A stretch of DNA of 58,942 bases, from positions 1 through 58,942 of the forward strand of contig NZ_LZHH01000050.1 of assembly GCF_001690595.1 (NCBI RefSeq), given 5' to 3'. The notes below the pieces were generated by a model. That model had not been told where the DNA came from and ran no database searches. It saw nothing but the letters and a program-made list of their open reading frames with translations. Positions 38,123-48,857 of the stretch are shown here, piece after piece. Both the position numbers and the translations under genes were made by a program. The DNA comes from Gilliamella sp. Choc5-1 (GTDB lineage Bacteria > Pseudomonadota > Gammaproteobacteria > Enterobacterales > Orbaceae). How positions within the stretch are numbered: the stretch's first letter is position 1; the number at the start of each line of letters is the position of its first letter.

Positions 38123-40138
38123 TCACTTTGCCTTGGCAATTTGTGCTTTTAACATGGCTAATCGGCTTTGTCCTTGTTGCATTTTTTTTTCGGGTGATAA
38201 TTCGTTACGTTGATCTTGCCATACTAAATCATCTTGAGGCAGTTCTAATAAAAAACGGCTAGGTTCGGTATATATTGTTTCACCAAATTGTTTACGTTGC
38301 CGACTAAATGAAAAAGTTAATTCTTGCTGTGCGCGAGTAATACCAACATAAGCGAGGCGACGCTCTTCTTCAATATTATCTTCATCAATACTGTTTTGGT
38401 GTGGTAATAAACCTTCAGACATACCAACTAAATAGACGTAAGGAAATTCTAATCCTTTAGATGCATGCAGTGTCATAAGCTGAACTTGATCTAGCTCTTC
38501 TTCTGTTTCGTTACGTTCTAACATATCACGCAAGGTAAACCTTGCCACCGCTTGTTCAAGGGTCATACTTTCATCAATATCATCACCTTGCAACATGTCA
38601 TTTAACCAGCTAACGAGCTGCTCGACATTACGCATACGCATTTCACCTGATTTTGGGGAGGTTGAAGTTTCATAAATCCAACTTTCATAATTGATGCCAT
38701 GCAACAGTTCATGAATTGCGTGCATTGGTTCGCTGTGTGATTTTTGAATTAGTGTATCAAACCAATGGATAAACGTATGCAGCGTTTCCATCCGTTTACC
38801 TGAAAGTAATTCAGTTAAGCCCATGTCGTGGCTAGCTTGGTATAAGCTAACACCACGATGATTTGCCCATTCACCTAGTTTTTGAACAGTTGCAGGACCA
38901 ATTTCACGTTTTGGCGTGTTGATAATACGAATAAATGCATTGTCATCATCAGGATTAGTCAATAAGCGCAAATATGCCATTAAATCTTTAATTTCTATGC
39001 GAGAAAAAAATGAAGTTCCACCCGATACTCGATACGGTATGCGATATTGCATTAACATTTTCTCAATGAGACGTGCTTGGTGATTGCCTCGATACAATAT
39101 AGCGTATTGACCATATTGGCTATTATTAGCAAATCGGTGACCCACTAAGTCATTAACAACTTTTTCAGTTTCCTGCTCTTCACTATCAGCTGAAATAACT
39201 CTTAATGCCTCACCATAACCATGTTCTGAAAACAGTTTTTTTTCAAAAATATGTGGATTATTTTCAATTAAAATATTAGCAACTTTTAAAATTCGTCCCG
39301 AAGAACGGTAGTTTTGTTCAAGTTTTATGACTTCTAAATTGGGAAAATCTTGTTTTAGTAATACTAAATTTTGCGGTCTTGCCCCTCGCCATGAGTAAAT
39401 GGATTGATCATCATCACCAACAACTGTAAATTTGGCTCGATTACCAACTAGCAATTTAATAAACTCGTACTGACTTGTATTAGTATCTTGATATTCATCA
39501 ACCAATAAATAACGAATTTTATTTTGCCACTTATCACGCACTTCCTCATTATTTTTAAGTAAAAGTGTAGGAAGTAAAATAAGATCATCAAAATCGAGAA
39601 TACTACATGCTTTTAACTGTTTTTCATAAAGCTGATAACAATGAGCAAATAGTTTTTCTTTATTTGTTTGCGCTCTTGCCATCGCAATCGTTGAATCAAC
39701 AATATCATTTTTCCAATTAGAAATTGTCGAACGTAATTGATTAATCAGCTCTTTATCACCTTCTAACCATTGATGAGTTAACTCTTTGAGTAATGCGATT
39801 TGATCATGATCATCAAATAACGAAAAGTTGGACTTAATACCTAAATGCTTATATTCTCGGCGAACAATATCCAAGCCGAGTGTATGAAAGGTTGAAATTT
39901 TAAGGCCTCTCGCCTCTTGTTTACTAAGAGATTGCGCTATGCGTTCTTTCATTTCACGTGCAGCTTTATTCGTAAACGTAACCGCAACAATATGGCGTGG
40001 TAAATACTCTTTAACGCGAATTAAATAGGCAATTTTGTTAATAATAACACGAGTTTTTCCAGAGCCTGCTCCTGCTAAAACAAGGCAAGGACCTGAAACA
40101 TATTCGACAGCTTTTTGTTGACTTGAATTTAAACGCAC
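38123..40138 (-). CDS. rep: ATP-dependent DNA helicase Rep
   Basis: The 671-residue UvrD-family helicase starts [29 protein letters not shown] with Walker A at residues 22-29. It has motif [11 protein letters not shown], motif [16 protein letters not shown], motif [18 protein letters not shown] and YVGITRAQ. N-terminus and length match E. coli Rep (673) better than UvrD. It helps replication forks pass proteins bound to DNA. Confidence 0.93.
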   Translation of the reverse strand: MRLNSSQQKAVEYVSGPCLVLAGAGSGKTRVIINKIAYLIRVKEYLPRHIVAVTFTNKAAREMKERIAQSLSKQEARGLKISTFHTLGLDIVRREYKHLGIKSNFSLFDDHDQIALLKELTHQWLEGDKELINQLRSTISNWKNDIVDSTIAMARAQTNKEKLFAHCYQLYEKQLKACSILDFDDLILLPTLLLKNNEEVRDKWQNKIRYLLVDEYQDTNTSQYEFIKLLVGNRAKFTVVGDDDQSIYSWRGARPQNLVLLKQDFPNLEVIKLEQNYRSSGRILKVANILIENNPHIFEKKLFSEHGYGEALRVISADSEEQETEKVVNDLVGHRFANNSQYGQYAILYRGNHQARLIEKMLMQYRIPYRVSGGTSFFSRIEIKDLMAYLRLLTNPDDDNAFIRIINTPKREIGPATVQKLGEWANHRGVSLYQASHDMGLTELLSGKRMETLHTFIHWFDTLIQKSHSEPMHAIHELLHGINYESWIYETSTSPKSGEMRMRNVEQLVSWLNDMLQGDDIDESMTLEQAVARFTLRDMLERNETEEELDQVQLMTLHASKGLEFPYVYLVGMSEGLLPHQNSIDEDNIEEERRLAYVGITRAQQELTFSFSRQRKQFGETIYTEPSRFLLELPQDDLVWQDQRNELSPEKKMQQGQSRLAMLKAQIAKAK

Positions 40139-40256
40139 AAAATAAAACCATTAGAAAAATTGTGGGCTAGTATATAACGATATACTAGCAGTGCGCAATT
40201 ATCGTTATGTAAGTAAAGACTATTACAAGTAAAGGTAATTGTTATTTTATCAATTA

Positions 40257-41219
40257 TTATCGGATGAACGTTAAGGCCTGTTCAACCACCTCTATTCCCA
40301 CACCTTTTTTATGAGCATTTTCACTCAGATAACGTCGCCATTGTCTTGCACCTTTAAATCCATTAAATAACCCTAAAGTATGGCGCATAATGTGATTTAG
40401 CTGTGCTCCTTGCGTTAATTGTTGCTCAATATAAGGATAAAGTGCTCGAATTGCGGATTTAGGTTCAATGGTTGGGGTATCTAATCCAAAAATTTGTGAA
40501 TCAATTAGAGTTAGTAAAAGCGGATTTTGATAAGCTTCACGCCCTACCATCACACCATCAACGTGCCGTAGGTGATGTTTTATTTGATCAATGGTTTTAA
40601 TGCCTCCATTAATCGCTATTGTTAAATTGGGATAATCTTGTTTGAGTTTATAAACACGATCATAGTTTAGCGGAGGCACTTCTCGATTTTCCTTTGGACT
40701 TAATCCCGATAACCAAGCTTTACGAGCATGCACAATAAACGTACTAGTATAAGGCATCACAGTTTCGATAAAGTGACATAAAAAAGCATAACTATCAAAA
40801 TCATCAATGCCGATTCTTGTTTTTACCGTTACAGGAATATCAACCTGGGCTTGCATCTGCTCAACGCAGTCTGCCACTAAATTTGCATTACCCATTAAAC
40901 AAGCACCAAACATACCATTTTGTACCCGATCTGATGGGCAACCGACGTTTAAGTTGATTTCATCATAACCACGTTCTTGCGCTAATTTTGCACATTGTGC
41001 CAATGCTTTGGGATCGCTACCGCCAAGTTGTAAACTAACAGGATGTTCTTCATGATTGAAATCTAAATAATCACCTTTTCCAAATAAAATTGCACCTGTT
41101 GTCACCATTTCGGTATAAAGTAAAGTTTGTTTGGTTAATACACGATGAAAATAACGACAATGTTTATCAGTCCAATCAAGCATAGGAGCAATAGAAAATT
41201 TGTTTTTTGTTGAATTCAT
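40257..41219 (-). CDS. dusA: tRNA-dihydrouridine(20/20a) synthase DusA
   Basis: The 320-residue FMN TIM-barrel protein starts with [17 protein letters not shown] and has the Dus signatures [22 protein letters not shown] (catalytic Cys), [10 protein letters not shown] and AINGGI...[12 protein letters not shown]. The long N-terminal and C-terminal features ([24 protein letters not shown]-like end) place it in the DusA group. It reduces U20 and U20a in tRNA D-loops. Confidence 0.93.
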   Translation of the reverse strand: MNSTKNKFSIAPMLDWTDKHCRYFHRVLTKQTLLYTEMVTTGAILFGKGDYLDFNHEEHPVSLQLGGSDPKALAQCAKLAQERGYDEINLNVGCPSDRVQNGMFGACLMGNANLVADCVEQMQAQVDIPVTVKTRIGIDDFDSYAFLCHFIETVMPYTSTFIVHARKAWLSGLSPKENREVPPLNYDRVYKLKQDYPNLTIAINGGIKTIDQIKHHLRHVDGVMVGREAYQNPLLLTLIDSQIFGLDTPTIEPKSAIRALYPYIEQQLTQGAQLNHIMRHTLGLFNGFKGARQWRRYLSENAHKKGVGIEVVEQALTFIR

Positions 41220-41521
41220 TGATACACCAATGTTTATAGCTGTTTTTACTGATTATTTTAAAAGATTATTTTTGTCCAATTTAATATATTTTTTCGTTAT
41301 CAGAATCCCATGCTGATAAGATAAATAATTTATAGCTTATTATATCATAGAGGAAACATTCGTGCAGACAGAGAGCCTTGCTAAATCTTGTATATTTGCT
41401 TTTTAAAAGTGACAGTTAATTCTGTCACCAAATGCAATAATAAACTGACTTGTGGGACTTTCCTGTTTTGGAACGGCATAGTCGATTTTCTGAAAATAGC
41501 AATCTTTATTGTTCAATTAAA

Positions 41522-41545
41522 CTGTAGAAAAACACCAAGTTGTTT
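41522..41545 (+). repeat. Solitary IS end next to tRNA-Arg
   Basis: GTAGAAAAACACCAAGTTGTTT is nearly identical to the IS ends at 42479-42499 (inverted) and 56127-56147. It has no transposase sequence next to it, so it is a solo terminal repeat. Confidence 0.55.
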
Positions 41546-41595
41546 ATAAGCTGACAATATTTTGTTAACTCAACGCAATAAACTATTAAAAATCA

Positions 41596-41623
41596 TTGAC
41601 GAATTGAAATAGCCTTATATAAT
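41596..41623 (+). promoter_or_regulatory. Promoter of tRNA-Arg
   Basis: TTGACG (41596-41601) and TATAAT (41618-41623) with a 16-base spacer, 28 bases before the tRNA. Confidence 0.75.
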
Positions 41624-41650
41624 AGACACCGATTTAACCAATAAATCTCC

Positions 41651-41727
41651 GTCTCCTTAGCTCAGCTGGATAGAGCAACGGCCTTCTAAGCCGTAGGTCA
41701 CAGGTTCGAATCCTGTAGGGGACGCCA
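41651..41727 (+). tRNA. argU: tRNA-Arg (UCU anticodon)
   Basis: All arms are present: acceptor GTCTCCT/AGGGGAC, D loop AGCTGGATAGAGC, anticodon stem ACGGC/GCCGT with loop CTTCTAA (anticodon TCT), T arm CAGGTTCGAATCCTG and an encoded CCA end. It reads AGA codons, which are frequent in AT-rich genomes. It closely resembles E. coli argU, a common phage attachment site, but no attachment repeat was identified here. Confidence 0.97.
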
Positions 41728-41959
41728 TTAAAATCAATAACTTAAATCAATTCCCCGGTATTTTACAAAATTTAACTGCTTAAGTTAGATCTAGGCATCT
41801 ATTTTGCTACTATGCTATTAGTTCAATTAAGAAAAATAAGCATTTGTAACTTAGTTTATTAATAATTATAGAGTTGAGTGTTGTAAGTTAAAAATTAATA
41901 GTGTAACTACCCTCTAAAGCATTTTGTTCCTTTAACCAGTAAGAACGAACGTTATAAAA

Positions 41960-42505
41960 CCATCAGCTAGAGTATTAAACGTTTGTTTAAAATCGAAAAA
42001 CCCATTGAAAATAAATTAAGACGGCAAGCTAAAGGCGATAACAAAACTTATCCAAGTGAAATACGACAGGTTGATACCTACAGTTTGCCTTTACTTAAAA
42101 ATCAAACCAAGCAGCAAACTAGAGAATATTTTCTAGATAGTATCCATTTGATTTTTAATGTTTTTATGCGTAAACGTAGTACATTCCTGAAACTTTTTAA
42201 CAAAAATCCTACGGTATTGATTTATTTAGATAAACTGTGTGATAACCGGTATATCAAGTAAAAATCACCTGCCCATAAACTAATGGAAAAGCCGAAAACG
42301 TGATACGAACTTTGAATTGAGTTGCAGCATAATCAGCCAATATTGAGCGATTCAAAAGAGAGAAAACAAAAGCTTAAACGTTTGATTAATTTTTATCATA
42401 CGGTTAAATCGCATAAAGTGATTTCAGGAAAAACATCTTATGATTTTTAGCGGATTATTTTAATCATGAAGTGTAAACAACTCGGCGTTTTCCTACATAT
42501 AAACT
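41960..42505 (+). mobile_element. Decayed IS481-like element (transposase pieces and right end)
   Basis: Frame 41983-42261 reads RRQAKGDNKTYPSEIRQVDT, similar to the start of an integrase core, then degenerates. 42350-42475 reads LINFYHTVKSHKVISGKTSYDF and, one frame over, LADYFNHEV, the transposase C-terminus. The element ends at the inverted terminal sequence 42479-42499. The internal part of the core and the catalytic residues are lost. Confidence 0.6.
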
Positions 42506-42648
42506 ATATTAATCACCTATTGTTCAATATAATTGAAGTGAAAACTTGGTCTATTTACAAATAAATAATTGAATCTATCGATCCAAAATGAAAAAATTAT
42601 AAATATCTACTAAACTTTATAACCAATTCAATAATTTAAATTAATAAT

Positions 42649-42681
42649 AAACCTCTTCGTTTAATTAAAGTAAAACGAAGA
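42649..42681 (-). terminator. Terminator-like hairpin after the AEC carrier
   Basis: CCTCTTCGTTT and AAACGAAGAGG form an 11-bp perfect stem downstream of the minus-strand gene; the following T tract is broken. Confidence 0.6.
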
Positions 42682-42697
42682 GGGATAATTTTATTTA

Positions 42698-43681
42698 TTA
42701 AGCAACACCAGGAACGGTGAAGTCCATAATAAGGAGTAACGTTGGCAAAATAAAGATAGATAAAACCGTTGATGCAAAGAAAATGCTCGAAGCCTGTTCT
42801 TGCTCAACATTCCAATTATAAGCCAAAATTACTGCTGTTGATGCTGTTGGCATGGCTAGTAGGAAGACTAACTCTTCGGCCTCTATACCTGTGATACCAA
42901 ATAAATACACAGAAATAAGTGCAACAATTGGTGTAATAAAGCTTTTCAAAACCACGTTGATCATTAATGGTTTTGATAATTTTAACTTAACACCGTGAAT
43001 ACCTACACCGACCGCAATAAGCGAAATGAAATTACACGCATTAGACATAATATCAAAAGTGTTAAATACAAAATGCGGTAACCATTTAGTACCATCAGTA
43101 ATGCTCACAATTAATCCTAAAATAACAGCCAAAAACATGGGTTTCATGAGTGAGTTTTTTACTGCACTAAAGATCATATCACCAGTAACTTTACCACCAG
43201 ATAATTTAGTATCACATAATTCTAATAAGAAAATTGTCATCGGAATCAATGATAATGCAACAACAAAATTAGCAATCGCGACCGAAATGGTAGACGCGGC
43301 CCCAAGCATTAACGTTAAAAAAGGCACTCCCATTCCGCCCATATTGGGAAAGCAACAAAGCATGGTATTCATCGCTGTTGACTTTAACTCTTTATGCAAA
43401 ATGTATTTATTAGTTAAAAAGCAAATTATCCATAAAAATGACATAGTGCAGAAAAAGGCTATCATCCAAATGCCATTAAATATCTGCGATGGTTTGGCAT
43501 GAGATGTATGCACAAAAAGCAATGCAGGAAAGACAAAGTTTGATACTAGTCCTGATAATAATTTTTTAGAATCTTTTGTAAAAATACCTTTTTGTACACA
43601 TAACCAACCAAGAAAGATTAACAAAAAAACCGGTAGACAAGAACTAATAACTTGCCCAACTGCTGACCAGATCAGATTCAT
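42698..43681 (-). CDS. AEC-family (auxin efflux carrier-like) transporter
   Basis: The 327-residue membrane protein has about ten hydrophobic segments and the inverted-repeat AEC plan: LPVFLLIFLGWLCVQKGIF at the N-terminus, NFVFPALLFVHTS, CCFPNMGGMGVPF, and FLLAMPTASTAVILAYNWN near the C-terminus. Bacterial AEC carriers move malate, malonate or other small organic acids. The substrate cannot be told from sequence. A second AEC gene lies at 54205-55158. Confidence 0.82.
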   Translation of the reverse strand: MNLIWSAVGQVISSCLPVFLLIFLGWLCVQKGIFTKDSKKLLSGLVSNFVFPALLFVHTSHAKPSQIFNGIWMIAFFCTMSFLWIICFLTNKYILHKELKSTAMNTMLCCFPNMGGMGVPFLTLMLGAASTISVAIANFVVALSLIPMTIFLLELCDTKLSGGKVTGDMIFSAVKNSLMKPMFLAVILGLIVSITDGTKWLPHFVFNTFDIMSNACNFISLIAVGVGIHGVKLKLSKPLMINVVLKSFITPIVALISVYLFGITGIEAEELVFLLAMPTASTAVILAYNWNVEQEQASSIFFASTVLSIFILPTLLLIMDFTVPGVA

Positions 43682-44446
43682 TTTTTAAAACTCCTAAAAT
43701 AATATTACTAAAAATACAAATTTGGTAAATGGTCGGTAACTTCAGATTAGATATTATATTTATTGACCTAGCTAAAATAAGTGGGTAACAAAATCGAATA
43801 TATTTATTACATGTAAAACGATATTCTTCGTTGTTGAAACTTGATATTATTAAATGCTATTTCGCACTTAGTATGCTTAATTAAAGACATTCTTTAATGA
43901 AAACCTTTGTTATATTCAAATGTAAAATTGAGTAACTTGGATATCATTATACTTATTCTTCTCGACCTTGTGTAAAACAAGATCTACTAACTGTCTTAAA
44001 AACTCAAAAAACCATTAAAACTTTACTCAAAACTTGTTAATAATAGAGTTTTATTTCTTTAAAAAACAATAAATAAGAAAACATAAAACATGAGTGTTAA
44101 ATTATAGTAAAAATTAATATTACACTAAAATTCCCTAAATAACGGTTTTTATCGTGCTTTATTTGTTATAAAAAAAACTAAAATTACAGTTAATAATTTG
44201 ATTTAATTTACTTATATTAACTCACTGTCGCAAAAATATTTTTCTGACGTTTATATAATGAAGATAAAAAGAGAAAGCAATAGATAAAAATTTGTTTATC
44301 AACAATTAATAAATGATTAACACAATGTAAATCATTTATACTGCATTGTAAAATGCATAATGTAATTTAAGCTGATTCTAACTTAAAACGCCTTATTTTT
44401 TATGTTTATCAAAGTCCCCTTTTTGCCTTTTAGTGATTAAAAGATG
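43682..44446. other. Long AT-rich intergenic region
   Basis: 765 bases without a credible gene, RNA or IS fragment. It probably holds the upstream promoter of the AEC gene near 43700-43760. Confidence 0.3.
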
Positions 44447-44845
44447 TTATTCAATATCTAGGATTGAGTTTCCCTTTTCATTAAAAACAGGAACATTGAC
44501 ATGCCATTTTTTATACGAATGCTCAACAGATTTATCACAATATACAGAAACAACATACTTGTCCTTGTTAAGGTTTAATGCAATTTTACTCCATCGGGCT
44601 TTTAAAGGAACAGTACATGTTGGAACAAAGACTTTGGCATTCGGTTCTAAAGTATGCCAATTTGTATTGTGCTTTTGGTTATATTCCGCAATAAATTCCT
44701 TTGCTTTATGGTTTATATAAGCTAGCCCTTGCCGATAATCATCCCCATAATCTTGCTCAACATAGGTCATATTAGCATGGACAAGCGAGGTTGTACCTAT
44801 ACTTAAAAGGATAATCAAAAGTAGCTGTTGGCTAAAAAATCGCAT
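44447..44845 (-). CDS. Secreted protein of unknown function
   Basis: The 132-residue protein has a signal peptide (LLLIILLSIGTTSLVHA, likely cleavage before NMTY). The mature part contains two Cys (VPTCTVPLK and SVYCDKS) about 30 residues apart and ends in KKWHVNVPVF. The spacing 'C..PL...W....V.V.C.....W...VPV' recalls the N-terminal domain of the flagellar P-ring chaperone FlgA. No flagellar gene is nearby, so this is only a structural hint. It lies 65 bases downstream of yhhJ, on the same strand, and may be co-transcribed. Confidence 0.6.
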   Translation of the reverse strand: MRFFSQQLLLIILLSIGTTSLVHANMTYVEQDYGDDYRQGLAYINHKAKEFIAEYNQKHNTNWHTLEPNAKVFVPTCTVPLKARWSKIALNLNKDKYVVSVYCDKSVEHSYKKWHVNVPVFNEKGNSILDIE

Positions 44846-44909
44846 AATTATTTAAAATAAAATAATTTTTTAAAAATAATAACACTAATTTAACAAATTA
44901 TATAGGATG

Positions 44910-46040
44910 TTATGATCCCATATTGACAATTGAACTACGAAACCGTCTTAAAGCAATTAAAAAGAAAACAGTACCAATTGCCAATAACCACGCAAATGAA
45001 GTCCAAACCACGCTTAAACCAGCACCTCGATACAGTATTGCCTGCCCTAATTCAACAAAATGCGTGGTTGGAGCAAACATCATAATGTTTTGCACAATTT
45101 CAGGCATGCTTTCACGCGGAGTACTCCCCCCAGATAGCATTTGTAGTGGTAATAAAACTAAAATTAGTAACATTGCAAATTGGGCGGTTGATTTAGCAAC
45201 GGTTGCCATAAAAATACCAAGTGACGTTGTAACAAAAAGATGCAATGCCACTCCTACTAAAAACAAGCTGACCGAACCAGCAATAGGCACATTTAACCAG
45301 CCATGAACAACCAGTAACAATGCAACCCAAGTTGATATTAAGACAACAAGCCCCATTGACCATACTTTCGATATCATAATTTCAAATGGTGTGACAGGCA
45401 TAGCAAGCAGGTGATCAATCGTTCCATGTTCCCGCTCTTTCATTAAAGCAGCGCCAGTTAAAATAATTGAGAGTGTTGTCACTATATTGATGATCTCCAT
45501 TACCGAACCAAACCAAGAACGAGTTAAATTAGGATTAAATGCGGTATGTACTTGTATGTTAACAGGCAAATTCGTGACTTTACTGTAACGATTAACATAT
45601 TCAGCCACCTCGCCTGTAATAATCTCCATTATGTAGCCATTACCAACAAATGCCTGCCCCATTCTGGTTGCGTCTATGTTGAGTTGAATTTCTGGGCTTT
45701 GGTTATTGAGCACATCGCGCTGAAAATTAGGGGGAATATTCAACGCAAAAGTGTATTTATCAGTATCCATGCCACGATCGACATCATTCATTGAATATAA
45801 TTTAACGGGAGTATTGAACATTGGTGGATAAAAAGCTGCAATAATTTGCCTTGATAAGGGAGAGTTGTCTTCATCAACAACGGCAATTGAAGCATGATGT
45901 AACGAATCAGACGTTGCTGTTGCAGCAATATAGATATCAAAGGTAAAGCAATAAGCTATTAATAACAACATGATAGGATCACGCAATAATCCCCAAAGTT
46001 CTTTAATTCCTAAGCGATAAATATTAATTAAACTTTGCAT
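44910..46040 (-). CDS. yhhJ: ABC-2 type permease YhhJ
   Basis: The 376-residue ABC-2 membrane protein has one N-terminal helix, a large periplasmic domain (residues about 45-170) and five C-terminal helices. The segment MKEREHGTIDHLLAMPVTPFEIMISK is typical of the family. It is the last gene of the yhiI-rbbA-yhhJ operon and starts five bases after rbbA. It should form an exporter with the permease half of RbbA and the adaptor YhiI. Confidence 0.88.
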   Translation of the reverse strand: MQSLINIYRLGIKELWGLLRDPIMLLLIAYCFTFDIYIAATATSDSLHHASIAVVDEDNSPLSRQIIAAFYPPMFNTPVKLYSMNDVDRGMDTDKYTFALNIPPNFQRDVLNNQSPEIQLNIDATRMGQAFVGNGYIMEIITGEVAEYVNRYSKVTNLPVNIQVHTAFNPNLTRSWFGSVMEIINIVTTLSIILTGAALMKEREHGTIDHLLAMPVTPFEIMISKVWSMGLVVLISTWVALLLVVHGWLNVPIAGSVSLFLVGVALHLFVTTSLGIFMATVAKSTAQFAMLLILVLLPLQMLSGGSTPRESMPEIVQNIMMFAPTTHFVELGQAILYRGAGLSVVWTSFAWLLAIGTVFFLIALRRFRSSIVNMGS

Positions 46041-46045
46041 AATAC

Positions 46046-48844
46046 CTACCCCTCTTGCTTTTTAAGAAGAAAAATACTGGCACCAAGCACAATTGGTATT
46101 GTTACCAATAAAATAAATATCGAATTATGCAAATCCATAAAGCCGAGTGCTTTGTTAAATACACCACGAGCAATAATTAGCATATGCGTTGTTGGGTAGA
46201 TTTCACCAATGTAACGACCTCCGCCTTCTAATGATGCAACGGGATTTAGCAGCCCTGAAAATTGAATAGCGGGTAGCATTGTACCTACGCAAGTTAAAAA
46301 GATAACCGCAATTTGGCTACGTGTGACCGTTGACGCCAATAAACCAAAGCCAGTAGAAATAATACAATAAGCAAACGCAGCAAGGCATAGTGTAAACAAA
46401 CTGCCTTTTACTGGAACACCAAAAATGGTGATTGCCATAAATAGCAACAATAAAAAGCTAAACATGGAAATAACAATATAAGGTACTTGTTTACCTAACA
46501 AAAATTCGGCTTTTGTTACTGGTGTTACATATAAGTTGATAATCGATCCCATCTCTTTTTCACGCACGACCGATAACGCTGCTAACATTGAAGGAATCAT
46601 TAATAATAAAATCGGCATAACCGCCGGCACCATAGATGGCAAGCTTTTGATATCAGGGTTATAACGGTAGCGTGTTTCTATATTTGCTAAGCTAGTAGAT
46701 GATTTTCCTGTTACTTCTTTTACTTTTTCACTTAGCCAAGCAAGATGCATTCCTTGAACGTAACCTTTAATTGTTTCTGCCCGCAGCGGCATAGCACCAT
46801 CAATCCAAATTGCAATATCAATAGGATCGCCACGTTGTATATCACGGCCAAAATTCGGCGGAATTTCAATCGCTAAAGCAATGTCATTACTGCGTAACCG
46901 TGCATCCATATCGTTATAATCAGTGATAGGTGCCCTTTCAATAAAATAACGTTTAGAGCCTGATAAATTAAGCGTATAATTTTGACTAATGACACTTTGA
47001 TCGCGATCAAGCACTGCAAAACGCAGATCTTCAACATCCATTGTAATACCGTACCCCATAACCAACATTAAAATTGCTGAACCTAATAACGCTAATAATG
47101 CCCGTAATGGATCGCGTGATAATTCAAGCGTTTCACGCCATAAGCAACCTATCAGGCGTGTAAAAGTAAATCCTTGAAAGTGATTATTTTGTGATATTTC
47201 AGTAGTGCTATTGGTTATGGCTTTTGGCGCTTCGGTTGTTTGTTCTTCATTGTGACTATCATCAGCCCCTGCATCGACAAGATAACGAATAAATGCTTCT
47301 TCTAATGTTTTCGCCTTTTTAGCGCTGATGATATTATCAGGTGTATCACTTGCTAACACTTTACCTGCATGCATTAATGAAATTCTGTCGCACCTTGCAG
47401 CCTCATTCATAAAGTGAGTTGTAATAAATACGGTGACTTTGTCTTTTCTAGACAATTCAATGATCAAACGCCAAAAATCATCTCGAGCAATGGGGTCAAC
47501 GCCGGATGTTGGTTCATCAAGGATAAGAATTTGTGGATTATGCACAACCGCAACTGACAATGAAAGCCGTTGCTTTACCCCTAAAGGTAAGCTATCGGGT
47601 AGATTTTCTGCATCTTGTTCTAAACCAAAACGTTTTAGTAATTCTTCAACGCGGGCAGGTATTTTACTTTCTTCAATACCAAACAGGCGTGCATGTAGAA
47701 CTAAATTTTGTTTGACCGTTAATTCACTATATAAGGAAAATGCCTGAGACATATACCCCAAATGACGCCTAACGTTAATATCACTAGCATCAACAGGTTT
47801 ACCAAATAACCATGCTTCTCCTGATGAAATCGGCAATAAACCCGTTAACATTTTCATGGTGGTTGATTTACCACAGCCATTTGAACCTAAAAAGCCAAAT
47901 ATTTCACCTTGTTTAATTGAAAAATTAACATGATCAACTGCGATAAAATTACCAAATTGTTTAGTTAAATCTTTTGCTTCTATGGCTGTTTGCAAATCTT
48001 TATTAAGATCTAAAGGTGGAATTTCGACAGTTTGATAACCTTGTCTAGCACTTTCTGGCATTAGCTGAATGAATGCATCATCTAAATTATCTTTTCCTGT
48101 CTTAGCTAGTAAGGATTTTGGTGTGCCAGTTTCAAGAATCTTACCGCCATACATTGCCACCAACCAATCAAAATTTTGAGCTTCGTCCATGTAGGCTGTT
48201 GCAACAATCACACTCATTTGGGGTCTTTGTTCACGAATTTTGTTGATTAACTGCCAAAATTGCGCTCTGGAAAGGGGATCAACCCCTGTGGTTGGTTCAT
48301 CTAAAATCAAAAGATCAGGATCATGAATTAACGCTGAACATAAGCTTACTTTTTGCTTCATTCCACCTGACAAACGCCCTGCAGGTCTTGATAAAAAAGG
48401 GTAAAGCCCAGTGCTATGCGTTAATTCATCAATCCGACGGCGACGCTCTGCTGCATCATTGCCAAATAAACGAGCAAAAAATTGCAAGTTTTCTTCAACA
48501 GACAAAGTCGGATAAAGATTTTTGCCTAATCCTTGCGGCATATAGGCAATGCGCGAACAGACATTTTTGCGGTGTGATTTGTCTTTCATATCACCGTCTA
48601 AGACATACACTAAACCATCTTGAATAACATGTGCCCCTGCAATTAGCGATAACAAGCTAGATTTGCCCACCCCATCAGGCCCAATAAACCCCACCATACA
48701 CCTTGGTGGAATGGCTAAATTAATATTATTAAGTGCACAGTTTTTTTGGTAATGCAGTGTAACATTGCTTACCTTTACCACAGCATCATCAATGGATTTA
48801 GCTTCATTTAATAAAACTAAATCCTTATTGTCTGAATCTGACAT
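46046..48844 (-). CDS. rbbA: RbbA: two ABC ATPase domains fused to an ABC-2 permease
   Basis: The 932-residue protein has ATPase 1 with Walker [10 protein letters not shown] at 55-63, signature [11 protein letters not shown] and [13 protein letters not shown]. ATPase 2 has GSNGCGKST near 320, [13 protein letters not shown] and a degenerate signature [12 protein letters not shown] linker follows, then an ABC-2 permease half from about residue 560 ([23 protein letters not shown] ... [26 protein letters not shown]). E. coli RbbA (911) binds ribosomes and stimulates ATP-dependent translation steps, while the fused permease suggests export. It is the centre of a conserved three-gene operon. Confidence 0.92.
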   Translation of the reverse strand: MSDSDNKDLVLLNEAKSIDDAVVKVSNVTLHYQKNCALNNINLAIPPRCMVGFIGPDGVGKSSLLSLIAGAHVIQDGLVYVLDGDMKDKSHRKNVCSRIAYMPQGLGKNLYPTLSVEENLQFFARLFGNDAAERRRRIDELTHSTGLYPFLSRPAGRLSGGMKQKVSLCSALIHDPDLLILDEPTTGVDPLSRAQFWQLINKIREQRPQMSVIVATAYMDEAQNFDWLVAMYGGKILETGTPKSLLAKTGKDNLDDAFIQLMPESARQGYQTVEIPPLDLNKDLQTAIEAKDLTKQFGNFIAVDHVNFSIKQGEIFGFLGSNGCGKSTTMKMLTGLLPISSGEAWLFGKPVDASDINVRRHLGYMSQAFSLYSELTVKQNLVLHARLFGIEESKIPARVEELLKRFGLEQDAENLPDSLPLGVKQRLSLSVAVVHNPQILILDEPTSGVDPIARDDFWRLIIELSRKDKVTVFITTHFMNEAARCDRISLMHAGKVLASDTPDNIISAKKAKTLEEAFIRYLVDAGADDSHNEEQTTEAPKAITNSTTEISQNNHFQGFTFTRLIGCLWRETLELSRDPLRALLALLGSAILMLVMGYGITMDVEDLRFAVLDRDQSVISQNYTLNLSGSKRYFIERAPITDYNDMDARLRSNDIALAIEIPPNFGRDIQRGDPIDIAIWIDGAMPLRAETIKGYVQGMHLAWLSEKVKEVTGKSSTSLANIETRYRYNPDIKSLPSMVPAVMPILLLMIPSMLAALSVVREKEMGSIINLYVTPVTKAEFLLGKQVPYIVISMFSFLLLLFMAITIFGVPVKGSLFTLCLAAFAYCIISTGFGLLASTVTRSQIAVIFLTCVGTMLPAIQFSGLLNPVASLEGGGRYIGEIYPTTHMLIIARGVFNKALGFMDLHNSIFILLVTIPIVLGASIFLLKKQEG

Positions 48845-48857
48845 ATGCTATCTCCAA

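Noticed and set aside
41651-42505. Phage attachment site at tRNA-Arg(UCU)
   Set aside because: The gene type is a common attachment site, but no direct repeat of its 3' end and no integrase were found nearby.
43026-43502. 158-codon open frame on the plus strand
   Set aside because: Antisense to the AEC carrier gene, with no start signal or family resemblance.
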